Part shown: positions 36,601 through 47,950 of the stretch, in pieces
Layout: the number at the start of each line of letters is the position of its first letter
Numbering within the stretch: the first letter of the stretch is position 1
DNA from: Talaromyces rugulosus
Taxonomy: Eukaryota > Ascomycota > Eurotiomycetes > Eurotiales > Trichocomaceae
NCBI RefSeq assembly: GCF_013368755.1
Contig: NC_049566.1
Span: 3,720,001 to 3,784,000 of the forward strand
Reading direction: 5' to 3'
Length of the DNA: 64,000 nt
Program-made: the position numbers and the translations under genes
The notes under the pieces: generated by a model
Told to the model about the DNA's origin: nothing
The model's database searches: none
Seen by the model: the letters and a program-made list of their open reading frames with translations, nothing else

Positions 36601-37483
36601 TGATTGGTGGCACAACCGAAGACGATTTCACAGAAGCGATGGCTCACATTCGAGAACGCGAGCTTCTCTATGGAGAAAACTCGCTGTTGACGAACTTTGG
36701 GCCTCTGGTGGCTGAAATTTGCGCCAACAATAATGCATACCCTGATCAGAACCTTCAAGCTGCAGCCACGTTATGCATGGCCAAACTGATGTGTGTCTCG
36801 GCGGAGTACTGTGAAAAGAATCTCCCACTTCTCATCACGATCATGGAGAGGTCAGAAGATCCCATTGTACGCAGCAACGCAGTCATTGCGCTGGGCGACA
36901 TGGCAGTGTCATTCAACCATCTCATTGACGAGAACACGGATTTCCTGTACCGTCGTCTCAACGACGGGGACGCTTCAGTGAAACGAACCTGTCTAATGGC
37001 TCTGACATTCTTGATCCTGGCCGGACAAGTCAAAGTCAAGGGCCAGCTGGGCGAAATGGCCAAGTGCCTGGAAGACGAAGATAAGAAGATTGCCGACCTG
37101 GCGCGCATGTTCTTTACCGAGCTTGCTACCAAGGACAACGCCGTCTACAACCACTTTGTGGATATGTTCAGTCTCCTAAGCTCGGAGAAGAACCTCGAAG
37201 AAGGATCATTGAAACGCATCGTCAAATTCCTTGCTGGATTTGTTGAAAAGGTGAGCTTTTCCCTCAATCAATACATACTTCTAGAAATATACTAAATTCT
37301 GTTCTTTTCCAGGAAAAACACGCAAAACAACTCGCAGACAAACTCGCCGCGCGTCTTCCCCGCTGCGAAACCGAACGACAGTGGAATGACGTTGCGTACG
37401 CGCTGTCGTTGCTTCCACACAAGAACGAAGAAATCACTAAGACGGTCGGGGCGGGATTCCGAGTTGTCTCTGCGAATGCATGA
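33658..37483 (+). CDS. CND1: Condensin complex subunit 1 (CND1 / Ycs4 / CAP-D2)
   Basis: HEAT-repeat subunit of condensin, needed for mitotic chromosome compaction. Exons: 33658-33893, 33948-34453, 34506-34629, 34680-34821, 34872-37250 and 37313-37483 (1185 residues). Sequence landmarks are the N-terminal MEDRIDFDINESLKYYL, the HEAT region around SYAVRCAIIEVCGNLIADLS and the highly conserved repeats SSNVRRNSIKLLAKLVSTHP and DPIVRSNAVIALGDM. An acidic low-complexity linker (about residues 440-500, PPPETPGLGETH and following) separates HEAT blocks. The acceptor before SYAVRC is the second of two nearby AGs (34871). The C-terminal exon ends GAGFRVVSANA. Confidence 0.94.
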
Positions 37484-37974
37484 AATGTTTCAGTTTCTTA
37501 CTTTTATGACATTATAATGCTTATTGTTATTCAATCTGTTATAGTATTAATGGTGTTGGGAGACACAGGGCTAGATCTGTATATATTGTGTTCTGTTTAT
37601 GCTTTAATGATTATTCAAATATTGAATGAGTACATCCAGTAACATTTCAAATGCCAAAGGATGGTCTTATAATAACCAGGTTTCGATTCATGTCTATCAA
37701 AAAGCACGCGCAAAAGCAAAGCAAAAACAAAAGAGCATATCTCGGAAACTAGATGGAGTTCAAGCCAACCAACAACGATGACGGGGATGATGAATGATGA
37801 ATGATGGTGTGACGATACCAACAAATACGCCTGTAAACCTATGCACGGGAAAACTCGAAGTAATCAACCAATAATCAATCACCTGCCGGACTCTTGTGTC
37901 CAAGCGCATATATACCGTTTAAAAAACACAAAGAAAGGCAGCAATGGTATGGATGATTCGTAAAAACGTCTGGC
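37484..37974. other. Convergent 3' spacer, CND1 / OSH
   Basis: A 491-base spacer between two 3' ends. It contains several AATAA-like and TATATA stretches suited to 3'-end formation on either strand and a small GATGAATGATGAATGATG repeat near 37788-37806. No gene is seen. Confidence 0.45.
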
Positions 37975-39632
37975 TTATGCCGCGGTGGTAGTGCTTTCTT
38001 CGAGCTGATACTCTCCCTTGTGAAGCAAGGCTAGAACTTTCCTCCCTTCATCGGTGAGATCTGGTTTCCCGAGGGGTGTCACCGCGCCGGTAAAGAATCT
38101 GGGCGTCCAGTCTTCGTTGCGTTCCTTTCGGGCAGCGGCTTTTTCTCGTTGACGCTCTTCGATTTCCTGTTTGTATTTGGTTGCTTGGCCGTACTGTTTA
38201 TCCAAGATAGAAGTGGTCACCTGTGACCAAAACTTTCGAGATTCGTTGCTGAGTTGCTGCTCTTCGGGAGGAACGACTTTGGCAGATGGGAATAGCGGGA
38301 CAAGGTCGATGATCAGTTTCTGCTCCGACGAGCCTGCCAAGGTATAGTATATTTGCTCGCGCCAGCATCCACTAATGCGCGCTAGCACATCGCTTTGAGG
38401 GACGTCTTTGATTTTGGTTTTGTTGTCATTGGCTGGGTCATACCGGAAAATGACACCCTCGACACGGTTTTGCGCTCGACCAACCCAGCCTTCCTCGAGA
38501 TAATGGAGAATGACCTTGATGCGAGTTTTCGGGCAGGTCACGTAGCAGGTGTCTGCGACGCTGATCGACAGGGTGCCTCGCAAAAAGCCTCCTAGATGGG
38601 CTGCTGGGTGCGTAAGCTGGTACTCCTCATTATCGCGACTTTCCAAGGTCACAAAGATGCCCAGGTTGTGCTGGCCCGGGCCCACGCGTATGCTCGTCCC
38701 TGTGAATTTCGCACTAATCTGATCGAATCCTCGCGCCGAGACACCTTGTTCGGGGCAATCAATATAGAATGCTGACACTGGCGGGTGGTGCGATGTTTGC
38801 TCGGTGAGATAACAGACTTTGGCGGGGACGTTATTGTGTTCGGGTTTGGCAGCTGACCCATTCGTATTATTGTCCGCTCCCTCGAGTATCGGCTGCTTCA
38901 ACTCATCGATATCCCAATAAGCCTACAACGAAAAGATGGTTAGTGGACAGTACATGCATACAAAGTATGTACAAAGTAGACTCAACATCCAACGTACCCT
39001 GAAGAATTCTCCCAGCGTGGAGTTGTATGGTTTGCACGGCTTGCCCTTAACATATTTCTGGTCCGTTTTGTCAATGGGGCGTTGCATAGGTAAGACCAAG
39101 ACTATTATTTACCAAATCTTTTGTGAACCAGAATCGCAGAACCTCGAGCATACGGCCTACCTCATCGTCGGATGTCCCGATGCTAGAAGTATGACATGTG
39201 AGCAGGACCGATCTTGTATTTCAAACGTTGAGACTCCTACCTAGCAAACGTCTCAGGTCGGTCCAGATAGTTCCAGTATTCTGGTAATCAGATCAGCCCA
39301 GGTCGACGGATTTCATTCTCAACTGGTGGCCGTACCAAGGTTTGGAGTGGGTTCCATGAGCTGTGCTGGAAGCGAAAAGCGAACAGAGGCAATGTCGGCG
39401 ACTCCAACAAATCTGTGGAAAATCGATCGGATGGGATTAGCATATGCCTGGCGGTCAACGATACGATGCTGTGTGTGTGTATAAACATGACTTTGGTGGT
39501 GGCTTTGGTGTGCTAAGAAAGTGAAATGTCATGGCCGTACTTGCGCAGGATACCCAGAAACGTCTTAAGCTTGGAGGAGTCGTCCTGGGGCTGGTCGACA
39601 GCACCAGACTTGGGGTCTGTGCTGGCAGCCAT
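37975..39632 (-). CDS. Oxysterol-binding protein, Kes1/Osh4 type
   Basis: Cytosolic lipid-transfer protein exchanging sterol and PI4P between membranes. Exons on the minus strand: 39632-39541, 39412-39336, 39280-39241, 39182-39113, 39057-38998 and 38922-37975 (428 residues). It is a short ORD-only protein, without PH or ankyrin domains, like Kes1. The family fingerprint EQTSHHPPVSAF is present, with KGKPCKPYNSTLGEFFR and the PI4P-binding lysine/arginine region at the C-terminal side (EERQREKAAARKERNEDWTP). Five introns crowd the first 240 codon bases of the ORD; the 40-base third exon is well bounded by CTGATTACCAG and GTAGG. Confidence 0.9.
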
Positions 39633-40235
39633 TTTGCCTCGGGATGATATGGCTTGTTTGAAACGATAGACAGGAGCAGTCCTGCAACGACACGCGAGGT
39701 TAGAGGATGCAGCTGCAAAACAGGTGGGATCCAAGCATACAAACAGACAGATATGGTTGCAGCAGAAAGAGGCCAGCTCCCCAGCAGGTCAAGTGAAATA
39801 AAGTCGGTGGTCCTTGCACTAGTCCTTTAAATTCTGGCGGTGACGTTCAAGGGCCCCGACAGGCAAAACAGTGGACGTTACAGGCGGGATCTGGCGATGC
39901 AGCTCTAAGAAAAAGGACGAGAAAGATGAAGAGACGAGACGAAAGAAATAGAAACAAGCAGCAAGGCCGCGGGCAGAGGAGAGAGTGAAAAAGATGCCAT
40001 GTTTCTGGTTGAGGCCGAGCAATCGTCGACTTTTGGAGACGGGAAGGTGGCGGCCCTGCCCACTCGGGGCCCCGCGCCCAATCAGCGCCGCACGAGGGCC
40101 GATCGCCCCTCTCCGTTTATCTTACGGTACCGTACAGATTACACATGGATGTATTGTTCCGTATGCATACATATGCGGATGTGCATACATATGGCTATGT
40201 ATGTTCATGTTTCTTTTATAACATCTATATCGAGA
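39633..40235. other. OSH promoter and OTU1 3' flank
   Basis: A 603-base spacer between two minus-strand genes. It contains the palindrome TACGGTACCGTA (40123-40134) and a tandem near-repeat of about 18 bases built on TGCATACATATG at 40164-40199. No coding exon is seen. Confidence 0.45.
40164..40199. repeat. Two tandem ~18-base near-copies of TGCATACATATG-type unit
   Basis: GCATACATATG occurs at 40165-40175 and 40183-40193, 18 bases apart, with partly conserved flanks. It lies less than 75 bases downstream of the OTU1 stop, so it is probably in the OTU1 3' UTR. Confidence 0.5.
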
Positions 40236-41240
40236 TCACCCTGCCTCCCCGAAATCATAGTGCCCCGTCTTTGCTGCATGATCTGTCGCGCCCCGTTCGC
40301 CCACAAATAGTCCTCCGCATGTGTTGCACTTGATGCGAAACGTCGCCGTGTCTGTGTAGTAGTGTTTCTTCTGCAGGATGCGGCACAGGTCCAGCGCCTT
40401 GTCCAGAATAACAGGATCATGCGCATCAAAAACCCGCGTGTCAAAGTCCGGCGGTGCATAGGCGTGTGTAAAGGGAGGATCCGACGGCGACAGCGCGATG
40501 GCATCGTAATGGATGCCCGAGTAGACCACAATGCATCGGTTGGCCTGGCCCTCGTTGAACCGGTCGACTCGCAGCGTCTGCACATCGATCGAGCAGATCT
40601 CGACCGCAAAGTGCTTGCTGAGGATGTTGAGCTCAATGGCACCTCCCCAGGCGTCCTCGCTCTGGATCCACCGGCAGTAGTCGTCTGCTTTCTTCTCTAG
40701 CACCACGTCCGGGTATTCCTCGGGCTGCGCTTGGATCGTCTGCGCTATGATCGATCGTAGTTCGGTCATAGTGTCCATACCGCCCACCACGACGCTGCCC
40801 ACTGCTCGAAAGAGACACGAGTTGTCGTCGGGCATGATTCGTAGCACCACCGTGCCCCCGTGTTCAGGCGATGGTACTTCTGGCACCTCACTGTCATCTT
40901 CTGGCTTTGTAGTAGTGTCGGCCTTGTTATTTTTGGCTGCTGGCGACGGTGCCTTGTTGTGTATCGTAATTGCGTCGTCACCGCCGCTGCCCGGTGCGGG
41001 CGTCTCCTTGCTGTTGACAATAAGCTGTTCGCCGTTGAGCTTCACGTCCAAGTCTGTCAGTTTTTGGCTCGGCTCGTATCGGCTGAGATCAAGAGGCTGC
41101 GGTTGTGGATAGCCATATTTGACGTCGAACAATCCGAAGCCTGTTCGCTCTGTGATGAGGGCGGACAAGTCGGCCACTGTTGCAGTGTCTTCAAGTGTGA
41201 GTGTGCTTTGCCCGTCTGGGCCCCGGAGTCTTACTCTCAT
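40236..41240 (-). CDS. OTU1: Deubiquitinase OTU1 (YOD1), Cdc48 cofactor
   Basis: OTU-family cysteine protease that trims ubiquitin chains on Cdc48 substrates in ER-associated degradation. Single-exon gene of 334 residues; the real start is the ATG at 41240 (MRVRLRGPDGQST), as the codons before it contain no ATG. Domains: N-terminal ubiquitin-like (UBX-like) domain, about 1-75; a low-complexity linker; an OTU domain with catalytic Asp/Cys (IMPDDNSCLFRAVG) and His (VVYSGIHYDAIAL); and a C-terminal C2H2 zinc finger (CNTCGGLFVG then HAAKTGH). All expected catalytic and zinc residues are present. Confidence 0.95.
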   Translation of the reverse strand: MRVRLRGPDGQSTLTLEDTATVADLSALITERTGFGLFDVKYGYPQPQPLDLSRYEPSQKLTDLDVKLNGEQLIVNSKETPAPGSGGDDAITIHNKAPSPAAKNNKADTTTKPEDDSEVPEVPSPEHGGTVVLRIMPDDNSCLFRAVGSVVVGGMDTMTELRSIIAQTIQAQPEEYPDVVLEKKADDYCRWIQSEDAWGGAIELNILSKHFAVEICSIDVQTLRVDRFNEGQANRCIVVYSGIHYDAIALSPSDPPFTHAYAPPDFDTRVFDAHDPVILDKALDLCRILQKKHYYTDTATFRIKCNTCGGLFVGERGATDHAAKTGHYDFGEAG

Positions 41241-41815
41241 CTCCAATCTAGAGATATGTCGTAACTGTGGGATAGCAATCTATCCAGGAAACGTTGTAGA
41301 CAGATACACGGCGAGAATGCGAGAATGCGGAGATGCGGCGAGGGGTCTCTCCGCGTTCGCTCATGACATCAGAGCCGGCCCGCAGTACGACACCAGCTAT
41401 TTCTACTGAGAGCCTGTTATCTCTTAACTCTTTTGAGAGTTTTGAGAGACAAGAATAATTCGTTCTGGTGGAGTTTAGGATTAGTTATTTGCATGAGATA
41501 ATATGTGCATAAATGCATGGATGACTATGGACGAATTTGACAAAGACAATTTTTCTCAACTATGAATTTTTCTGTCTGCTATCACTCACAAATAAAAGAA
41601 TAAATTTCTACTGACAGCAATATTCTATATACGTAGAATAATGCAACCATGATCAATATGCTAGGTATCTCTTATATAGACCGAATGTGGCTAGTGGCGC
41701 TGTGGCTGGTGGGCCCCACATTCTCCCGGCGCGCGTCTCTTGCTGCTTGTCGATCCATCTCGACCTGCAACTTTGCCAGTTGACATCTCTTTCTTTTGGC
41801 GCATCGGCATTCAAT
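41241..41815. promoter_or_regulatory. Divergent promoter, OTU1 / RSC subunit
   Basis: A 575-base spacer shared by two oppositely transcribed genes. The middle (41440-41650) is AT-rich, and both ends look like leader sequence. No named motif or exon is recognised. Confidence 0.5.
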
Positions 41816-44800
41816 ATGTCTGAAGAAGGAAGAACCAACCCGGTCACCGCTGCAGAGGCCTCCGCCGCCGCTTCTCAGTCACAAGCAGAGGAGCCTGTCG
41901 AATCGATCGAAGGCGACGACGACGACGAGAAGGATGGCCCAGTAGTATCCCAGAACAAGGCCAGTGGAGTCACTGAAGACCAGTGGAGGTCGATGATGGA
42001 CGTTGTCATTGCGATTTACGATTATCGGGAAGAAGAGTGCGTGGTTCCCTAGATTTGTTTGTTTGTCTCGCGCGTTTGCTAATGCTTCTGTTGTCTACCA
42101 GTGGCCATGATCCTTCCAGATTGTTCCAGCGTAGCGTTAATAAACGACATGTCCCCGACTACTACGATATAATCAAGGAGCCAATGGCGTTGAGTATCCT
42201 CAAACAAAAAATAAACAAACGCGAGTACCTCAGTTTCGAAGATTTTGTCCGCGACTGCGCGTTGGTAGGCACCCCTGTCGTGATGAGCAAACGAAGGAAG
42301 CAAGCACTGACGGCCCGATCAGATCACACACAATGCGCAAACATACAACCGACCGGAATCACAAGCCTACAACGACGCGCTTGTCATCAAGGTATTATTT
42401 GTCTAGCGACGTAGAATACAGTATGCTGACTTGGTTAGGACGTGTTTGTCTCCGAATTCGCCAAACTCGTTGATACCGGCGTCATCACAGCGAAGATGGC
42501 GGAGCTGCCAGACCTAGGCGAAATCCCAGAAGCCGACCCCTTGCCTCTGGAAGATGAAGATGACGACGAGGACGAAGACGACGAGGATGACGAAGATATG
42601 GATGATTCCGATGACGGGGCCCGGCGACGGCGCAGACGAGGTCCACGATCAGGCAGAAAAGACGATTTACAAGGTCCAAACGACCCAGAATTCCGGAAAA
42701 AGAGAGGTCGGCCGCCTCGGGTTGACACGCCAATGGAGGCTCGCATCAAAGCTGTCTTGAAGGGCATCCGCAAATTCAAAGACCCAAGCGGCCAGCTCAA
42801 GGTTCTCCACTTCGAAAGACTCCCGGACAAGGCCATGTACCCGGACTACTTTATGGAGATCAGGGAGCCAATGGCCATCGACCTCATCAAGCGGAAATTC
42901 AAGCGCAAGAAGTACCAATCGGTAGACCATTTCATGCGCGATCTCGATCTGATGTTCAACAACGCCAAGTCATACAACCAGCCGAACAGCCAGCTATTCA
43001 AGGACGCCGAAGACCTCCAAATCGAAGCGCACAAACTCGCTGAGCAAGAGAAAAAGAAGCCAGACAGCGAATATGTCATGGAAGACGGGCGCTTGCCGCT
43101 ACCCCAAGGAATCCTGCACAACGGCGAGATCTGGAAGGTCGGAGACTGGATTCATATTCAGAATGCCAACGACGTTACGAAGCCCATTGTCGCTCAGATA
43201 TACCGGACCTGGCAGGACGCTGAAGGGGAAAAGTGGGTGAACGCCTGCTGGTACTACCGGCCAGAACAAACCATCCACCACTATGAAAAGCACTTTTTCC
43301 CCAACGAAGTCGTCAAGACCGGCCAGTATCGAGACCACCGCATTGACGAGGTCGTTGACCGGTGTTTCGTCATGTTCTTCACTCGGTACAACCGGGGACG
43401 ACCTCGCGGATTCCCGCCAGACAAGGAAGTGTACGTCTGCGAGGCGCGGTACAACGAAGAAAAACACAAGCTCAACAAGATCAAGACGTGGGCCAGCTGC
43501 CTCCCGGACGAGGTGCGCGAAAAGGACTACGAAATGGACCTGTTTGACGCGCCACGGCGCATTCGCAAGATACCGAGCCCGATCAAGCACCTGCTGCCTG
43601 AGGGCGCCAAAGAGACGGACGACCTACCCAAGGTGACTTGGGGAGCCGAGAAGGCGCCGCCGCTGGTGGGCGCCGTGCACTGCCGTCCGCGCGACGAGAA
43701 CGTGAGTTTTAGACCTTGGATTTAGAATCATCCATACTAATCCTGCCCAGGAATCACCTCCCCCCGAGCCCACTCCATCGCCGCCTCCTCCCAGCATGCA
43801 TCCACCTGTTGTACTGCCTCAGCAGCCCACCATGCCACGTCCCCCAACGCGTCCGGGCAGCGAAGTCCTGGGCGACGCTGGCTTGGGAGCACACATGCCT
43901 ATAGCGCCAGTGCGGTCTCCAGCAGTTGGGACTCCTGTTCCAGCAGTGCCAAACATGGCCAGCGCGGTTCCTCCGCAGCAATATCAATCCCCGGCCGCAC
44001 CCAGCCCAGTGCCTGTCTACCAGGCCCTCCAGGCACGACCAGGGACATATTCAACGCCTGTTGCAGGGCCACCGCCCAGCGCCTACCAGCCAACACCAGC
44101 AGGTCAAACAAACCCGTATGCTTCAGCACAGCAATCAGCATACGCGAGCAGCAATCGCCCTCCTGTGGCTGCTGCACCGGCATATAACCCCAACGCTCCA
44201 CGGCCCGTAGAGGTGTTCCACCTGAGCGACATTGCCAACGCCGCAATCCCAGCAGATATCCGACAGCAGTTCCACAGCGATGACCGCGGCCATGTGCTTT
44301 TCTTCTCCACTCCGCCGCTGGATATTGTCCCTGACACGAACCCTAAACTGAGCCATTCACTGAAATACCTCGCCGCCAAGGCAGCCAAGGAAAAGAAGCG
44401 GAAGCTTAGGGAAGAAGAACAAGCAGCAACGTCTACAAACGACGGCGATTATTCACAAAAAGCAAAACGCCCGCGCACATCAAAAGACGAACATCAACAA
44501 CATCAACAACCACTCTCCTCCCGACTCGAAACCCTCAGCCACAAAGCGGCTGCCCTCCTAGCCAAGCAAATCTCTTCCGGCACAGATTACTTATACAAAA
44601 CCCTGTACGGAGAAGGAGGAGAAGAGCACAGAGCAGAAAAAGTCAAACAGGCCGACTGTGAGCAACACGAGCGAAACGCACAGGTTGAGCGGCACGCGCG
44701 CAGTTTCATTACGCATATTAATGCGCAGTCTGTTGATGATTTGGCGCCGAGGAATGCGGATCTTAAGCGCGCTGGGGTTTATCTGGAGGATGTTAATTAG
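41816..44800 (+). CDS. RSC chromatin-remodelling subunit Rsc1/Rsc2 (bromodomains, AT-hook, BAH)
   Basis: Nuclear subunit of the RSC ATP-dependent remodeller. Exons: 41816-42036, 42102-42264, 42323-42391, 42439-43701 and 43751-44800 (921 residues). Order of parts: bromodomain 1 (HVPDYYDIIKEPMAL with acetyl-lysine Asn in ITHNAQTYN), an acidic Asp/Glu tract and an Arg-rich run, an AT-hook core (KKRGRPPR), bromodomain 2 (YPDYFMEIREPMAID, MFNNAKSYNQPN), a BAH domain (WKVGDWIHIQN to YVCEARYNE), then a Pro/Gln-rich tail. This order is that of yeast Rsc1/Rsc2. Exon 3 (69 bases) carries the bromodomain 1 Asn. The exon 2 donor, GTAGGC, is weak but the junction restores the bromodomain. Confidence 0.94.
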
Positions 44801-45286
44801 AAGGCAGTGTGTAACATTAGTTCAAACGGTTCTTTTTTTTCTTAATTTGCCAATACAGAAAGCAGACTGAGCCTAGTTGTGTTCTTTTTAAAACAATAAA
44901 ATACTTGACAATATCGAGTAAATACTAGAAAGCAGGTCTATTCATGTAGCGTACATAGAGAAAAGAATATGAAAGTAAAAAATAAGTGAAAAAGCACTGC
45001 ACGCCTTGCCATGATTTGTTATCCACAAGTATTGACCCGGTTTATATTTGACAAGAAGTCCCAATTCCTTTTCCGGTTCACATGAACTGGAAAGAGGACA
45101 GCAAGAAAGAGAAAAAAAGAAAAATATAATATGTATCCAATCCACCCCCCAAATGCGCCACAACCCAACAAAACAAACAGACAACAAAAAGCAGTAAACG
45201 CCATGTTTTGGCCACAGTTCTTTTTTTTTTCTTTTACCATCCAAAATCCAAAATCTTCTGTAATTTTTTGTTAAGTAAAATTAAAT
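44801..45286. other. Convergent 3' spacer, RSC subunit / CCCH protein
   Basis: A 486-base spacer between two 3' ends. It is AT-rich with AATAAA at about 44896, homopolymer T runs and a CTTTTTTTTTTTCTTTT stretch near 45220. No gene is seen. Confidence 0.45.
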
Positions 45287-47221
45287 CTATGACTGATATT
45301 CAAGATGCGACGAAGATGTATTTGCCAAAGGCGTCTCCTCGGTGGTCGACGAAGTGGATTTATTTGACGAGTTCCAGGCAAGGCTGTTCCGTTTGTTGTT
45401 CTCTTCTTCTTCCATGGAGAAAACCAGGTCGCCCTGTTCCTCGTCGATGCGGCTGGATGTCATGGGCGACGAGGCTGTGCGAGTAGAGCCTAAACCAAGG
45501 CCTAAGTTTGAGCCCGAGGCAGATTGTTGCTGTTGTTGTTGTTGGCGCGCAGAGCTGGGGTGGAGGGACATGTTGTTTAGTTGTTGCGAGATCATAGACA
45601 TGGACGACTGGCGTCCAGGACTCGATACAAACGGCGACACGTCGCCCGAGACAGAGCGGCTGCCAATGGGCCGAAGACTGGGACTCGATGTGAGGTGATG
45701 CATCGAGGACTCTCGAAGCGGGGATCCGATATGATGTAGTGACGACGAGGATGTTGGAGCACCGAGCGCTTCTTCCTCCTTCCTCTGGCGCTGGCGCGCA
45801 AACAGAGCGCCGAATCGTGAAGGACTGGATGCCAGCGGCGATCCGACCTTGGTGGCACTTGTGCCGGCCATACCCAGACCGCTGGGGTCTCGTTGGCTAG
45901 AGCTCAGATCGTGATCGGTGCGTGAGAGGCGTCTCATTTTTTCTTGGGGTGTGAGGACGTCATCGTGCAGACTACCAGGGAGGTAGTCTTCCTCCATGGC
46001 AAAGTTATCATCCCAATCGTCCAGGGCACTGGGGCGCGGCACGCTTGCCGAAAACACCTTGGAACGCGGCACCATCCGCTGGGAATGTAAGAAGCGAGAC
46101 TGAGACGATTCATCCATCATAACTGCCGGCGGCGACGAGCCGAAATTTGACGTCGGCCGTCGCAGATCAGACGCAAACGCAGTATCCCGGAGATTCCGCA
46201 GAGCGTCTGACGGAGGGCGCTGGGTCGGTGGGGAGGCGAGTTCCAGGCCAAACTGCGAGGGCACCGATGCTGCAACGGGGCCATACCGCGCCATGTGCGA
46301 GATTCCCTGGCTGTCAAAGGACGCGGGGAGTTGCACGTCGCGCAGGGTCAGCGCTGGGGGAGGAGAAGTCTCGGGCGAGCCGTATTTGGAGTCTGATATC
46401 AATCCTGCTGCGTCTTCAAACGGCTGTTGTTGTTGTTGTTGTTGTTGCTGGTGGCCATGAGCCGCGGCCGCCAATTCGTCCTGTCCTGCATACTGATATG
46501 CGAATCGCGAGTCTTGACCGTTCATCCGCTGCTGCGAGAGAACCGAGTTTGTGAGCGCCGAGTCCTGGCTATGAAAAGCCTGCGGATTCACTCGACCACC
46601 GAGATTGAGATGACCGCCTGCTCCTCCGTTTCCTGCTCCTCCATTTCCTCCACCTCCGCCAAAGTTGGGTCTGTTCACGCGGCGACCATCGGGGAGGATA
46701 TGTGCCAATGCGCACTTGGCGCCGAACTTGCAGTTTCCCTGGCGGGGTCAGTATTCACCACACCAAGACCAGAAGAAAAGCGACAAACCTTTGTAAAGTA
46801 TTTACACGGAGCCGACTCTATAGTAGCATCGGTAGAGTGCAGAAACGGACAGGCGGGCCCAGCCTGGCAGGCTCCTTGACGGAAGAATTTGCACGGCACA
46901 TGCTTGGTATCTACCCAGGTCAGCGCATATGCCCAAGCCAGAGCGCAGCAGCAGCAACTAAAACTCACTCTTCGTACTCGAATTCGGCGGACTGCGAGCC
47001 ATCTCAAAGGGCGCGGCCGCGACGCCTGACAGACTGCGAGCATGGCCGTTGCTGTTGCCGTTGGCGTTGGCAGCAGTATTATTGCGCGTTCTCATCTCGC
47101 TGGGCACTCGCTGATGCGGATAAGCTAGTAGGCCATTTGAAGAAGAAGCAGACTCGGACGGGTTGGCAGTGCTTGCTGTTGGGCGGTGCTGCAGAGGAGC
47201 TGGAGCGTGGGCCTGGGACAT
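45287..47221 (-). CDS. Tandem CCCH zinc-finger protein
   Basis: Probable RNA-binding regulator; fungal Lee1-like CCCH proteins are the nearest thing I recognise. Exons on the minus strand: 47221-46969, 46910-46789 and 46738-45287 (608 residues). Two C-x7-C-x5-C-x3-H fingers stand close together (CKFFRQGACQAGPACPFLH and CKYFTKGNCKFGAKCALAH). The second intron splits the second finger between TK and GN. The remaining 480 residues are low complexity: a Gly/Asn run, two polyglutamine tracts of about nine and seven residues, and many Ser/Pro and RxxS sites that could be phosphorylated. No other fold is visible. Confidence 0.85.
45523..45545 (-). repeat. CAA/CAG trinucleotide run encoding polyglutamine
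   Basis: A TTG/CTG run on the plus strand that reads as a run of about seven glutamines in the C-terminal part of the CCCH protein. Such runs vary in length between strains. Confidence 0.7.
46422..46451 (-). repeat. CAA/CAG trinucleotide run encoding polyglutamine
   Basis: A run of TTG with one CTG on the plus strand that encodes about nine consecutive glutamines after GHQ in the CCCH protein. It is the longer of two such tracts in this gene. Confidence 0.75.
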
Positions 47222-47950
47222 TACTTTTGTCGTTTTTTTTTGGTCGTCGGATCTGGCTGGTCTCGGCGATAGAAGAAAAGCGGAGGGGCAGAAGAGGGCG
47301 AATTGGGGTGGGGTGTGTGGGAAAAGCCAACACTAGCTGCAAAGGATGACGGGCTGATTGCTGATAAGCACGGAATACTTCTCAGCCTTGATCAAACACT
47401 TTATAACAAAAAGAGTCAGAATAATATATGTAAGAAAAGATAGAAGAACTAAAGGTATATATAGCTGCGAGCTGTGGGCTGATCCGCTGACTTGGACCTG
47501 CAGCGCCACGACCAATCCAGCCTGGACAGCTCCAGGAACAGGCTGTCAAATTAGTTTGCGCACTATACATACATGTACACATGTACTACTGTTAACTGCT
47601 ATGACGCGATGCACTGCGTGTCTCGTGCCTGGTTCCACTTCTATACTGCAGGATGAAGTAAATCGCATACCATGAGGAATCACTATATAGCCATCCGCGA
47701 TGCTACCTCGAGGAGATCAGCTCAAATCACGAATTCTTCAACCACTTCTGTTAATAATTATGACGATATATCCTTTGTCGCATGATCATCCCGCTATCTC
47801 CGTCCAAGGCACACCGATTTAGCTTGACCTTGTCGTGCTCACACTGTGCCATGTGATCGAGCCTCGATCACCAGACTGGTTCAACGCTTCCTGTGACCTC
47901 AGCATTTTAAAGATTAAGCGCACACATTCCGATTAGCCCTGTATTGTGCA
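47222..47950. other. CCCH promoter and HOP2 3' flank
   Basis: A 729-base spacer between two minus-strand genes. The first part downstream of HOP2 and the CCCH leader are of mixed composition. I see no exon, tRNA or repeat of note. Confidence 0.45.
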
